A DNA stretch of 64,000 bases from CP2-2F sp034436355 (lineage in GTDB: Bacteria; Chloroflexota; Anaerolineae; Aggregatilineales; UBA2796), in contig DAOTVQ010000030.1 of assembly GCA_034436355.1 (NCBI GenBank), positions 62,001-126,000 of the forward strand, read 5' to 3'. A program made the position numbers and the translations under genes. This document shows, piece after piece, positions 8,125-17,480 of the stretch (positions within the stretch are counted from its first letter, which is position 1; each line of letters opens with the position of its first letter). The notes below the pieces were generated by a model. The model did no database searches, had not been told where the DNA came from, and saw only the letters and a program-made list of their open reading frames with translations.

Positions 8125-10383
8125 TCATTCATAGGCGGTGGCAGCGAACTCGCGGTTGCTGCTGGCTGCTTGCCAGCGACGCACACGCTCATTGGCGCGT
8201 TTAAGCAAGCGCTTAGGTTCAGGGGCGTTGGGTGCGTAGGTAGCAGCCTCTTCCAATAACTGCACCGCCTGATTTAGGGTTCGCACATCTTCCAAAAGCA
8301 ACATGCCCAGTGCCAACGTCAGGCGCGCCAGCAATGCTTGATTCTCTTCCACATAGGCAAGGTGGAGCGCCTTGCGATAACAGAGCGCGGCGGCTGCATA
8401 GTCTTTCAGCAGATAGTGCGTTTCGGCAAGCTGGATGAGCGCGTTTGCCTCCGCACTGCGGTCTTGCCCTTCGTGCGCCAGAAATAAGGCGCGGTTGTAG
8501 TATTCGGCGGCGCGCTGTGGCTGCTGCTGCACGGTGTAGGCGCGCCCGATCTGGGCGAGGGCGCCGCGCTCTGCCGCCAACTGATCATAGCGGTGAAAGA
8601 TTGCTGCCGCCTGCTCAAACATCAGCACGGATTCGCCCGCCTTGCCATTTGCCAGATACAGCGCCCCCAGTTTTTCAAGTGCCTGCCCTGCCCCGATCCA
8701 ATCTTCGTCGGTGCGTAATAGCTCCGTCGCACGGCTCAGGCGTTCCAATTTGCCTTCAAAGGTCGGCTGTGCATCTGCCTCAGCTAATAAGGCACGTCCA
8801 CGCACTGACTCTGTTGTGGTGGGTGCCGAAAGCTGCGCGGGCGAGAGCGGCAGCGTGTCGCTCTGGTCTAAATCCTCCTCATCAATGATGATCGGCGCGG
8901 CTTTGGCGGCGGTTGGCAAAGATGGCTCGGTTGGTGGCACTTCAGGTAAGCTGGTTGGCTGTGGCGTTATGGTGGTGCTTGGCTGTGCGGTGGCTTTGGC
9001 TGCCTGCACTGATGCCCATAAGGGCTGAATGATAGGCGTTGCGCCTGTTTCCTCAATCGCAGGGGCTTCAAGGCGCGGCTGCGTGGTGAAGCCGTCGCGC
9101 TGCGTTTCGGAGACGACTTCGGCCAGCGCTTGTGTTTCGCTCTCAGGTGCTTGTGTGCCGCCAAGCCGACCCGAAAGTTGGCGCAGCATGTCTAGTTCAG
9201 GGCGGAACCCCGTCTCTGCCAGCGGTGCAAGCGCTTGCTGCAAGGCTGCCAGCGCTTCGGAGTCAGCTTGGGCAGTGGCATAGGCAGCCGCTCCCAGCAA
9301 ATTATCAATCTCAACGGCAAGGTGCGCTCGTTCTGAGGAGGCTGTTGCATAGTTCACCGCAGCGATCAGCGCACGCCCTTCGAGTGCCTCTAAGCGTTTG
9401 TTGTTCCGCAAATAGGTTAGGGCATAGCGCTGCACTGCCTCATGCACGCTGAAGACGGGCTGACCGTAGGCGAGTGCCTCACGCACCAGACCGCGCATCA
9501 CCAAAGTCCGCATCAGGCTGACGACCTGCGGCGGCGGCACGCGGCTGGCGGCGCTGAGCAGCGGCACTGTGGCGCTGCCGGTGAAGGTGGTTGCCAATAC
9601 CAAGAGCAAGCCTTGCAGAGGCGCGCTAAGATGCTTAAACGTGAGCATCAAAACTGCCTGCTGCGATTCGCGGCTGGTTGTGTGCGCTAATGCCTTAAGC
9701 AGATCGGCGGGCGTTAGGTTATCGGCAGCCGCCAGCCGCCCTGCTAATTCAAGGGTCAGCGGCGCGCCGTCCAGCAGGCGGCAGAGCGCCTCAACGTCGG
9801 CTCTATGTGTGTTCGGATCGCGGATGCCAGCATACAGCCGAAAGACGGCTTGCGCGTCACTCGGTGAAAGCGGCGCTAGGCTAACGGTCTGCCAGATGCC
9901 ATTGCCACGTGCAGCGTTGGTCAGCAGCGTTGGAATATTCGGCGCACAGCGTGCCAGCACCTCAGAAACAGCTGCTAAGTCAAGCGTGCCGTCTAGGACG
10001 ATGAGCGGCGGCTTGGCAGTCAGCAGACGGCGCACGCGCTCGGCAGCTTGCGCACGCCCTTCAGCGCGCACCGCGTAGGTATCGACACCATAAGCACGCC
10101 CTAAGCGCGCTATGAGGTAGGGTGCATCATCTTCAACAACATCTAGCCACAGCACGCCACCGCTTTGTGTTTGGCTGTAGGCGGTTGCCAAAACCGCCGC
10201 AAGCGCAGTTTTACCGATCCCGGCGGCGCCCGTCAAAAGCGCACTGCCGCCGCCTTTCAAATGGGTGTTCAGTGCTGCAAGTTCGCGGTTGCGCCCGATG
10301 ATCTGGGCAGGGGCGTGCATCGGTAGCAGGCGTGCATCGCGCAGTGGCTCGCGGTGCGGTGGGAAAGTTCTTTCTTGCTCCAA
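8125..10383 (-). CDS. STAND/NB-ARC-type ATPase with C-terminal TPRs
   Basis: 752 aa. Start TTG at 10383, preceded by AAGGACGAGG. P-loop GAAGIGKT at residues 52-59 directly after an IGRNREL box, the usual STAND/AAA-16 entry; Walker B is LIVLDGT near residue 120, and the winged-helix-like region runs to about 330. A linker rich in Pro, Thr and Glu covers about 420-560, then TPR repeats to the end (LEKLGALYLANGKAGESVLMFEQA, YNRALFLAHEG, YRKALHLAYVEE). Such proteins are signal-driven molecular switches; no effector domain is present, so the output is likely a partner protein. It is divergent from the beta-propeller gene at 10508. Confidence 0.85.
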   Translation of the reverse strand: MEQERTFPPHREPLRDARLLPMHAPAQIIGRNRELAALNTHLKGGGSALLTGAAGIGKTALAAVLATAYSQTQSGGVLWLDVVEDDAPYLIARLGRAYGVDTYAVRAEGRAQAAERVRRLLTAKPPLIVLDGTLDLAAVSEVLARCAPNIPTLLTNAARGNGIWQTVSLAPLSPSDAQAVFRLYAGIRDPNTHRADVEALCRLLDGAPLTLELAGRLAAADNLTPADLLKALAHTTSRESQQAVLMLTFKHLSAPLQGLLLVLATTFTGSATVPLLSAASRVPPPQVVSLMRTLVMRGLVREALAYGQPVFSVHEAVQRYALTYLRNNKRLEALEGRALIAAVNYATASSERAHLAVEIDNLLGAAAYATAQADSEALAALQQALAPLAETGFRPELDMLRQLSGRLGGTQAPESETQALAEVVSETQRDGFTTQPRLEAPAIEETGATPIIQPLWASVQAAKATAQPSTTITPQPTSLPEVPPTEPSLPTAAKAAPIIIDEEDLDQSDTLPLSPAQLSAPTTTESVRGRALLAEADAQPTFEGKLERLSRATELLRTDEDWIGAGQALEKLGALYLANGKAGESVLMFEQAAAIFHRYDQLAAERGALAQIGRAYTVQQQPQRAAEYYNRALFLAHEGQDRSAEANALIQLAETHYLLKDYAAAALCYRKALHLAYVEENQALLARLTLALGMLLLEDVRTLNQAVQLLEEAATYAPNAPEPKRLLKRANERVRRWQAASSNREFAATAYE

Positions 10384-10507
10384 ATCGCCTCGTCCTTACA
10401 AAAAGTAGCAAAACGTCAGCAAGTGTTTGGCAAGGCAGTATACGCCATTTGCGAAGGTTGCGCCACACGTTGAAGCAAACCTTCTTCTGTATGGTATATT
10501 AGAGGAT

Positions 10508-11719
10508 ATGGGACGCTTAATCAGGCTTGTGGTGGTTTGCTTAGTCTGTTGTGCGCTGCTAATGGGCAGCCTGAGGTTGCTTGCGTCTGCAACTGCTTCA
10601 GAAAGCTATGTGTGCCTGCACCTTTCAGATTGGATTAACCGTGCTTGGGTGCTGGATACGCAACTGGGCATTTTTGCGCCTGATAACCGCCTCAAGCCCG
10701 CCCTACGCCAAGTTGCAGAAAGCCCTACTGTTCAGCTCCCCGAACTAACCGCTGCCGATCTGCCTGATTTGCCGCCCGATAGCCAACTTCACAACGCACC
10801 GCATGGCGATGTCACCTTGCTGGAGAGTATTTCACGTGGCTTTTACGGCGTGCTGTATGCGGACGGCAGGCAGTTCATCACACCGAATGCCAACTACCGT
10901 TTTGTGGGATGGTCAGCAGATGGTGCGCGAGCAGTGCTGATTGAACGACGCTACGGCGAAAACTATGCCACGCTGCTTGCCCTTGACCTTGCCACACAGC
11001 AGTATGAGGTAGTGCGCCGCCGTGTGTGGACGGGCGGTCAGTTCACCAGCGATACACTCGGTGGCACACGGCAGCGCGTCTTGGTGCCTTACCGCCTCTC
11101 ACAAAAAGAAGTCGCCCTTGATCTGATGGATTTAGACGGTCAGAATGCGCGCCGCTTGATGGTGGAGAACACTTTCTACCGCTGGTGGTGGTCACCGGAT
11201 GATCGCTTTGTCGCTGTGCTGAACGACGTCGAGTCTGCCACACGCCTTTTAATTGCGCATACTGATGGCAGCGCGGTGCATGAGGTTGGCGGCTTGAAGA
11301 CAATCCATGCCGTCTTTTGGCAGGCGGATGGTCAGCTTGTTTATGCAGGCAGGCAAGCGGGACGCTGGCAAGTCGGTGTGGCTGATCCGCACAGTGGCGC
11401 GCATCATATTGTGTTCACCTTGCCCACCTTCTTGCGCCTGAAGCCTGACTACTTCCTTGCTGCGCCGAACGGCAGCGCGATGGTGGTCTCGGTGGAGCGC
11501 CGCGTCTACGTAGGTGTGCGTGATGGCGTGCCACGGCTGCTGCCGCGTGGTCAGGGCAATGCCTTCGCTTGGTCGCCCGATGGAGTCCAGTTGGCGCGCC
11601 TGTTTGTGCCAGAGGGCATGGTTAACCCACAGTTGCAAATCTTGCTTGCTGATGGGACGGAAGTGCGCCGCCTAACAGCAAAGCGCAGCCTGCTACGGGG
11701 TTGGTCGAACTGTGGTTAG
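10508..11719 (+). CDS. Secreted TolB-like beta-propeller protein
   Basis: 403 aa from the ATG at 10508 (GAGG just upstream, spacing short). A signal peptide or membrane anchor occupies about 3-28. The rest is beta-strand repeats with the WSADG, WSPDD, WQADG and WSPDG turns at roughly 45-60 residue spacing, the mark of TolB/WD40-like propellers. No catalytic motif is seen, so binding or scaffolding is likely. A longer N-terminus is open but would overlap the divergent promoter region. Confidence 0.7.
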   Translation: MGRLIRLVVVCLVCCALLMGSLRLLASATASESYVCLHLSDWINRAWVLDTQLGIFAPDNRLKPALRQVAESPTVQLPELTAADLPDLPPDSQLHNAPHGDVTLLESISRGFYGVLYADGRQFITPNANYRFVGWSADGARAVLIERRYGENYATLLALDLATQQYEVVRRRVWTGGQFTSDTLGGTRQRVLVPYRLSQKEVALDLMDLDGQNARRLMVENTFYRWWWSPDDRFVAVLNDVESATRLLIAHTDGSAVHEVGGLKTIHAVFWQADGQLVYAGRQAGRWQVGVADPHSGAHHIVFTLPTFLRLKPDYFLAAPNGSAMVVSVERRVYVGVRDGVPRLLPRGQGNAFAWSPDGVQLARLFVPEGMVNPQLQILLADGTEVRRLTAKRSLLRGWSNCG

Positions 11720-11740
11720 GCAGCCGCGCAACAGTGCTTT

Positions 11741-12478
11741 TCAGCAAACACCACACATCTCGCAAAAGCGCTCTGCATCACCTTGCCGCCAATAACCGCG
11801 CTGCTGCCGAATGGCGAGCAAACGTGCCACTTCGTGCGGTGGCAGGGTGGGAATCGGCGCAAGCTGGGCGGCGTGATGCAGCACGCTTGCGGTGTGTTCC
11901 AGCACCTCCATCCGCAAGAATGCCTGCCAAAGGTCTGTGCCAACTGCCAGCGCGCCGCTGTGAGCGATCAGCAGCGCGTCATGCTCAGCGATCAGCACAC
12001 GCACTGCTTCGCGCTGTTCGGGGCTGTAGGGTGTGCTGTAGGCAGCCGTTGGCACCAAGCCGAGCAGGACCACTGCTTCTGGCAGCACGCACGAGCGCAT
12101 ACTGATATTAGCAAGGGTCAGGGCAAGCGCGTGTGGTGGTGTGGCAAACAATATGCCGTGCAAATCTGCGCGTTGGCGGTAACAAGCTGCGTGCAACAAG
12201 CGTTCATCAGCACCTGCTGCTTCCGCTTCATCAGCAAGGGCTGCCTTGAGAATCTGCTCGGGCTGCAAAAAGCCTTTGGCGTGGTTGGGTGGTGTGATGA
12301 GCAAATGCGCTGCATCTAGGCGTGCGCTTAGGCTGCCTGAAACGCCGCTGAGCCAGCCCGCCTCATGAAGCTGCCTGCCGATGTGGCAAAGTAGGTTACG
12401 GAGGCTGCTCTCATCGCGCCCTGTGCCATAGCCCGCCTTTTCAAGGTCATGTTCAGGGTAGGGAACGGGCAGGCTCAT
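11741..12478 (-). CDS. Class II aldolase/adducin-fold protein lacking the zinc ligands
   Basis: 245 aa. The fold is clear: GWLSGVSGSLSARL, LLITPPNHAKGFL, LWQAFLRMEVLEHTASVLHHAAQL. In active L-fuculose-phosphate aldolase-type enzymes the zinc is held by HxH in the 'VVHTHSP' block and by His in 'NHGVL'. Here the aligned blocks read DLHGILFATPPH, with Phe and Thr at the HxH positions, and AHSGAL, with Ser at the third ligand. All three zinc histidines therefore seem replaced. It may be a non-enzymatic adducin-like protein or use a shifted site (His in AHSG). It sits six bases from a single-domain response regulator on the same strand. Confidence 0.8.
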   Translation of the reverse strand: MSLPVPYPEHDLEKAGYGTGRDESSLRNLLCHIGRQLHEAGWLSGVSGSLSARLDAAHLLITPPNHAKGFLQPEQILKAALADEAEAAGADERLLHAACYRQRADLHGILFATPPHALALTLANISMRSCVLPEAVVLLGLVPTAAYSTPYSPEQREAVRVLIAEHDALLIAHSGALAVGTDLWQAFLRMEVLEHTASVLHHAAQLAPIPTLPPHEVARLLAIRQQRGYWRQGDAERFCEMCGVC

Positions 12479-12484
12479 CGCAGG

Positions 12485-12856
12485 TTAGGCTTGCCCTAGA
12501 AAATGGGTGAGTTTGGTGGCAAGCTCCTTTAGGTCTATCGGCTTTGAGGCGTAATCATCGCAGCCCGCTTCAAGGGCGCGCTCACGGTCACCAACCATGG
12601 CGTGTGCTGTCAGCGCAATAATTGGAATGTGCTTGAGTTCGGGCATTTCTTTGATATGGCGTGTGGCGGTCAGCCCATCCATCTGCGGCAAAGAAATATC
12701 CATCAGGATCAGATCAGGGCGATCACTGCTCGCCTTCTTAACGCCTTCTTCGCCATCAGTGGCGATGATCACCTCATAATCCATCGAGTCCAGCACATCC
12801 GCGATCAGAATGCGGTTATCAGGATTATCTTCAACGACTAGGATACGGCGGCCCAT
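12485..12856 (-). CDS. DivK/CheY-like single-domain response regulator
   Basis: 123 aa, receiver domain only. Acidic pocket Glu9-Asp10, phospho-acceptor Asp53 (LMDISLPQMDG), Thr/Ser in ALTAHAM and Lys105 in SKPID are all present. The pattern RILVVEDNPDNR and CDDYASKPIDLKEL is close to DivK-type receivers. No histidine kinase is encoded in this window. The gene is followed by the aldolase-fold gene with a six-base gap, so they are probably one transcript. About 266 bases of AT-rich DNA separate it from the divergent receiver gene at 13123. Confidence 0.9.
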   Translation of the reverse strand: MGRRILVVEDNPDNRILIADVLDSMDYEVIIATDGEEGVKKASSDRPDLILMDISLPQMDGLTATRHIKEMPELKHIPIIALTAHAMVGDRERALEAGCDDYASKPIDLKELATKLTHFLGQA

Positions 12857-13122
12857 TCAGATACAATGCCTCCAGCACATGCAAAGTGGACAGGGATAAG
12901 CACGCCGCCAATTGTTGCTTATTCGCGCCCGTGATGCAAGGGCAGGTTTAGGCGCACTCACAAACGCTACTAAAACGTCTCAAGAACGATCTAAAAACAT
13001 TTTTTACATAAGGTTAGCATTGCTTTGCACATTTTTCGTAATTTTTTCAGTTATTTTCACTACTCAAAGCAGCGTGGATGTTCTATGATAAGGTAAGAAA
13101 TCTTCTCACATGAGGAATCATC
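12857..13122. other. AT-rich divergent intergenic region
   Basis: 266 bases between two divergent receiver genes, far more AT-rich than its surroundings, especially 12980-13100 with several T-runs. It must hold promoters for both genes, but I find no clear -35/-10 pair. TATGAT at 13084-13089 is a possible -10 for the plus-strand gene. No hairpin or ORF is evident. Confidence 0.4.
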
Positions 13123-13491
13123 ATGCCTAATCACATCCTGATCGTAGATGACGACGTAGCCAACATTGACCTCTTTAAGGTGATGTTCCGCACATTGAAT
13201 GTTGAGGTGCAAAGTGCCACCACCGGCAGCGAGGCGCTTGAACAAGCCCAAAATGATCCGCCGCTGTTGCTGTTCCTTGACCTGATGCTGCCAGATATGA
13301 CAGGCTTTGAGGTCTGCGCCCGTCTAAAGGGCGATCCAGCTACTGCTCGCATTCAGATCGCCATGCTGACCGGGCGCAGTGATGAGGCTGCCCGCCAAAG
13401 AGCGCAGGAGGTTGGCGCGGATCACTTCTTGGTGAAGCCCGTCACCCGCGCCGACCTAAAGGCGCTCTTAGATAGCGCACTCGGCGCTTAG
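13123..13491 (+). CDS. CheY-like single-domain response regulator
   Basis: 122 aa receiver domain only: Asp9/Asp10 pocket (ILIVDDDVANI), phospho-acceptor Asp53 (LFLDLMLPDMTG), MLTGRSDE for the switch Thr and VKPVTRADL for the conserved Lys. TGAGGA lies six bases before ATG. It is divergent from another receiver at 12856, and its stop shares TTAG with the stop of the GH31 gene. Output must be through a partner. Confidence 0.9.
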   Translation: MPNHILIVDDDVANIDLFKVMFRTLNVEVQSATTGSEALEQAQNDPPLLLFLDLMLPDMTGFEVCARLKGDPATARIQIAMLTGRSDEAARQRAQEVGADHFLVKPVTRADLKALLDSALGA

Positions 13492-15773
13492 CTGATCACA
13501 ATGGTGCGCCGCTCTGTGCTGGGCAGCACCCACTTGATCTCGGCGTTGGCGCGTAAGGTCACTTGGCGCGCATCTGCCGCCATCCACAAGCGGATCAGAT
13601 TGTGAGCGCCCTCTCGATAGGCAAGGCTGATGCCATCGTCTTCAAAGAGATCGAAGGCACTTTCGCCGCTTTCACGCGGCGGGAAGGCATAGGCGTAACG
13701 CATCCCTTCCTGCTCAGCCGCGATGAGCGCACCTGCTCGTGCCAACAGCGGCAAGCGGTTCAAAGGCGCCTCTAACGTCACGGTTTGCCCGCCTGTATAG
13801 CACGTCCCATCGTGCCAATCGTACCAATCCGCGCCACGCGGCAGATAAACCTCGCGCTGGCGCTCGCCAGCACGGTAGACAGGCGCCACCAACAGCCATT
13901 CACCAACCATATACTCAAAAGACTGATCGCGGGTATGCGGATCGTCGGCAAAATGGTAGACGGTTGGGCGAATGACGGGCGCGCCTGTCTGTTCGGTGGC
14001 ATACAACAGGCTGTAGAGGTACGGGATCAGCGTGCAGCGCAAACGCAGCGCCGCACGCACTTCCGGCAGCACCGAATCGTGCATCCAAGGCGCTTCTTCA
14101 CAGGGACGGTACCACGAATTGATTGTGAAGCGCGGCGTAAAAAGGCAGCTTTGCACCCAGCGCAAAAACAACTCTGCATCAGGCGGATTGCCCGCGAAGC
14201 CGCCCACATCATGCCCCATGTTGGCAAAGCCGCTCAGCCCCAAGCCCATGCCCATTGGGATGTTGTATTGCAGGCTTTTCCAGTCCGAGCGATTATCACC
14301 CGTCCAAGTGGCGGCATAGCGCTGCACGCCCGCTGCCACTGCCCGCGAGGTGATGAACGGGCGCCGTGACGGATACTGCTCACGAACTGCCTCAAAGCTG
14401 GCGTGTGCCATCAGCAGCGTTTGCACAGGGCGCAGTGCCATCAACGGCAGTTCCTCGCCGAAGGCATGGCAGCGTGCCTGATCATGCCGCACGTTGTACT
14501 CGTTGTTATCATTCCACGGGTAATCTATGCCATAGGCAAAGACCTGCGCCTTAAGCTGTGCTTTCCACCATGCAATCGTGCGCGGATTGGTGAAATCGAG
14601 GTGTGCTGCCTCACCGCTCCACCACAGCGCAAGATCGGGCGCGTCCGAGTCGGCGCGGCGGATGAGCAAGCCTGCTTGCTGCGCTTCCTCAAAATAGGGA
14701 TGGGTGGTCAGGATGCCCGGCTTTAAGTTGGCGGCAACGCTTAAGCCTGCGTCCTTCAGCACCTTGATGAAGGCTGACGGATCAGGGATGCGATCCCGCG
14801 CCCAAGTGAACACATAGCGCTTTTGATCCGCGGCGCGTGTGTAGCCTGAGCCTAAGCTGAAGCTGCTGCAAGGCAGGTCATGTTCACGCAGTTTGGCGGT
14901 GAAATAGGCAAGCTGCCCTGTCGGATCATCGCTTTCTAGCCAACTCATGCCGTTGCCCTGATAGCCGAGCGAGTCACGCGGTGGCAGCGGCTGCCGTCCT
15001 GTTAGCGCTGTGTAGCGTTCTAGGACGGCTGCCAAAGAGTCGCCGCTGATGAACCAGTAATCTAGATCACCGCCCTCCGCCCGAAAAACGCGGTAATCGC
15101 CGTAGTAGTTATCCACCTCTGCGCCCATATCAAAGGCACATTCGTAAGGCGTGTCGTAGAACAAGCCATAGGTGCGCTGTGCCGCGCCGTAGCCATTAAG
15201 CGTGAGGTAAAACGGCACATGCTTGTAGAGCGGATCGGCGTGTTCGGCGTCATAGCCGAAGGCATCTGTGTTTCGCATTCGCAGATGGCGCGCATGTTTG
15301 TTCAGCTTGCCGCTTTTCTCGCCAAAGCCGTAGTAATAATCTTCCAGATCGCGGCTGAGCGTATGCGCGAGGCGTCCTGTGCGTGGATCATGCACATAGC
15401 CGATCAGGGCGTTGTCCGCGCACACGATGCGCCCGCTGATCTGCCATGTGAGGCATGGCTGTGCTAAATCAGCGTGAAGCGTTAGATCGCCAAGCGCAAG
15501 CGTTAGGCGTCCTTCATTTTCGTTGAGGGTTGGTGTGAGGCGCGGAAAGCGATCCGCGATTACCTCACTGAGCGAGTCGCGCTGCCAGCCCTCAGGCGGG
15601 CAGTTGCCGTATTTATCCACAAACGACCATGTGCGGCGCATATGCGGATGTGGCGCGCCAGTGGGCAGCCAACGCACACGCACCACGCCGCCTTGATACA
15701 GGCTGAGGATGATTGACGGCGCAGCGGAAAAATCAAGGCGCACATCACCGTTGGGTAAGCGGGCGTAAGTCAT
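13488..15773 (-). CDS. GH31 alpha-glycosidase
   Basis: 761 aa, typical for GH31. ATG at 15773 is preferred over a TTG at 15821; the ribosome site (AGAAAGAAG) is weak. The N-terminal beta-sandwich carries the galactose-mutarotase-like part, then the barrel: DYYYGFGEKSG, LGYQGNGMSWLESDD, and GIDYPWNDNNEYN, whose WNDNNE matches the GH31 nucleophile motif WxDMNE (Asp). The acid/base Asp is in WTGDNRSDW. No signal peptide, so it works in the cytoplasm on a small alpha-glucoside or isomalto-type oligosaccharide, probably after import. It may be read through from the exporter operon, 50 bases upstream. Confidence 0.92.
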   Translation of the reverse strand: MTYARLPNGDVRLDFSAAPSIILSLYQGGVVRVRWLPTGAPHPHMRRTWSFVDKYGNCPPEGWQRDSLSEVIADRFPRLTPTLNENEGRLTLALGDLTLHADLAQPCLTWQISGRIVCADNALIGYVHDPRTGRLAHTLSRDLEDYYYGFGEKSGKLNKHARHLRMRNTDAFGYDAEHADPLYKHVPFYLTLNGYGAAQRTYGLFYDTPYECAFDMGAEVDNYYGDYRVFRAEGGDLDYWFISGDSLAAVLERYTALTGRQPLPPRDSLGYQGNGMSWLESDDPTGQLAYFTAKLREHDLPCSSFSLGSGYTRAADQKRYVFTWARDRIPDPSAFIKVLKDAGLSVAANLKPGILTTHPYFEEAQQAGLLIRRADSDAPDLALWWSGEAAHLDFTNPRTIAWWKAQLKAQVFAYGIDYPWNDNNEYNVRHDQARCHAFGEELPLMALRPVQTLLMAHASFEAVREQYPSRRPFITSRAVAAGVQRYAATWTGDNRSDWKSLQYNIPMGMGLGLSGFANMGHDVGGFAGNPPDAELFLRWVQSCLFTPRFTINSWYRPCEEAPWMHDSVLPEVRAALRLRCTLIPYLYSLLYATEQTGAPVIRPTVYHFADDPHTRDQSFEYMVGEWLLVAPVYRAGERQREVYLPRGADWYDWHDGTCYTGGQTVTLEAPLNRLPLLARAGALIAAEQEGMRYAYAFPPRESGESAFDLFEDDGISLAYREGAHNLIRLWMAADARQVTLRANAEIKWVLPSTERRTIVIS

Positions 15774-15823
15774 CCTTAAAACTTCTTTCTGAAAGGCGTT
15801 TTGCGGATGAGTATAACCCAAAG

Positions 15824-16225
15824 CTAAGATTGCGGCTCATTTTGGCGTTCGGCACGCAAGGCTGCCCAGCCACCGCGAATCAGGCGCGCAAAACGTTTGA
15901 TCCGCGCCCACAAGCGCGCCCGTTCGCGCCACAGAATGAGCGTTTGCACCGTCAGGGTGCAGAGTGCCGCCCAATACAGGGCATGTTCAAGCGGCACATT
16001 CACCACAGGCAGCAAAATGCCGCTCAGCGCACGCAGATCAACCACCCACACACCCAAACCAAGCGCCACAGCATCCACACCGATCAGGTAAAACGTCGTT
16101 AGCAGGCTGGCAGGCAGCCAAACGCGCCAGCGGCTGATCAGCACATCGAGGCTGATCAGCCATTGGAGCGCGATCAGTGGCGCGCTCCAAATAAGGGTGA
16201 GGACTAAATACGACGTATTGCCCAT
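15824..16225 (-). CDS. Single lycopene-cyclase-type (CrtYc/d, CarR) membrane domain protein
   Basis: 133 aa with three membrane helices. The pattern YLVLTLIWSAPLIALQ, then IGVDAVALGLGVW, then VPLEHALYW matches the heterodimeric lycopene cyclase domain, in which 'WD..A...G.W' and 'PLEE.LF' carry the conserved acidic residues. Here W is G and the second Glu of PLEE is His (PLEH), so the active pattern is altered. Known cyclases need two such domains, CrtYc plus CrtYd or a fused protein; only one is present and no carotenoid gene is nearby. The ATG at 16225 is four bases after the stop of an ABC permease, so it is the last gene of that exporter operon. Confidence 0.7.
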   Translation of the reverse strand: MGNTSYLVLTLIWSAPLIALQWLISLDVLISRWRVWLPASLLTTFYLIGVDAVALGLGVWVVDLRALSGILLPVVNVPLEHALYWAALCTLTVQTLILWRERARLWARIKRFARLIRGGWAALRAERQNEPQS

Positions 16226-16229
16226 GCTT

Positions 16230-17477
16230 TTAATCCAAGCGGAAGCGCCATGCACCAAAGCCAAAAAAGACTGCCGTGAAGATCAACAGCGCGGCGAGAT
16301 TCGGCAGAATATCGGTCAGTGTGCCGCCGTAGTAGATCAGCGTGCCAAATGCCTCTTGAGACCATGTGATCGGTGAGAGGAAGCGCGCCGCGGTTTGCAT
16401 TGCTGGCGGCGTGATTTCAAGAGGCCACCACGCGCCGCCAAGCGGCGCCATCACCATCGGGATCAGAAAGCTGATGCTGGCGGCTTGGCTGGCACTGCGT
16501 GCCACGGCGGCAATTGCCAAGCCAAGCGCCGTCGCGCACAGCGTGAACAGGATTACGACTGCCACCAACGCCACAGGATCGCCCCACTGCACGCCCAGCA
16601 GCGAGCCAACGCCCAACATGACCGAGAAGCTGCCCAAGCACAGCAAGAACTGTCCAAACAGCTTACCGATCAGGATATCTGAACGCGGCATCGGCATCAT
16701 GATCAGGCGTTGCAAAGTGTAGCGCCGGCGCTCTGTGACGAAGATTTGAGCAAGCGCCGCCGCGTTGATCAGCACGAACATGCTGCCAATGCCCGGCACG
16801 CTCTGCCCAAAGCCGCTGCCGGACTGCCCGCCCGTCACGGTGGTGGTCGTCTCGTTCACGCGGACAGGGTCTGTTGCCCAAGCCGCCTCTGCCGCTGTAT
16901 AGACCGCAGTATAAAAGGCAGCGTCGCCATTGGCGAGTTCGGTCACAGCCTTTGCCGCGATGACCGCGCCGCTGATGCGTGCATTAACTGCCTCCACGTA
17001 GCGCTGCACATTTTGCGCGCCAAACGGATTGCCGCTCTGCACCTTCAGCCCGATCTCAACCTTACGCCCTGCTTGCAGATCATCGCTGAAAGTTGCGGGC
17101 AGCACCACAGCGGCAAGGCTCTGGCGCTCATCCACACGCGCCGTTGCAAAAGCCACTGCCGACTCAGCCTCTGCCAAGCCGTCCAGCGCGCAGGCTTCGC
17201 TTTGGCGGCTTGGCGCGCTCAGGTCGCAGACTTCAAACAAGCGCATGCCATCCACCTCTTTAGCACCTTCTTGCCGCAGGAGCAAGACGAATTGTTGGGC
17301 AAGCGGATCGCCACCGTGCGCGATGTCTATGCGCCCAGTCGAAATGCCACCTTGCCCTGTGAAGCTGCCAATAGCGATCATCATGATGATCGGCACCACA
17401 AAGAGCGTGATCAGGGTGCCACGTTCGGCAAGCTGCACCTGAATTTGCGTAAAGGCAACGGTTAGAATGTTCCGCAT
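16230..17477 (-). CDS. ABC-2 type exporter permease (NatB/DrrB-like)
   Basis: 415 aa. One N-terminal membrane helix (about 18-40), a large extracytoplasmic region of about 180 residues, then five helices from about 235 (SMFVLINAAALAQIFV, LLCLGSFSVMLGVGSLL, ALVAVVILFTLCATALGLAIAAVA, and so on). That is the layout of ABC-2 permeases with a large outer loop. It contains the EKENGT-like region variant RRYTLQRLIMMPMPR. It follows the partner permease by three bases, so the two probably form a heterodimer with the ATPase at 18742. Confidence 0.88.
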   Translation of the reverse strand: MRNILTVAFTQIQVQLAERGTLITLFVVPIIMMIAIGSFTGQGGISTGRIDIAHGGDPLAQQFVLLLRQEGAKEVDGMRLFEVCDLSAPSRQSEACALDGLAEAESAVAFATARVDERQSLAAVVLPATFSDDLQAGRKVEIGLKVQSGNPFGAQNVQRYVEAVNARISGAVIAAKAVTELANGDAAFYTAVYTAAEAAWATDPVRVNETTTTVTGGQSGSGFGQSVPGIGSMFVLINAAALAQIFVTERRRYTLQRLIMMPMPRSDILIGKLFGQFLLCLGSFSVMLGVGSLLGVQWGDPVALVAVVILFTLCATALGLAIAAVARSASQAASISFLIPMVMAPLGGAWWPLEITPPAMQTAARFLSPITWSQEAFGTLIYYGGTLTDILPNLAALLIFTAVFFGFGAWRFRLD

Positions 17478-17480
17478 CGC

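Noticed and set aside
15892..15900. AAAACGTTTGA inside the lycopene-cyclase-like gene
   Set aside because: Within coding sequence, no promoter attached; chance match.
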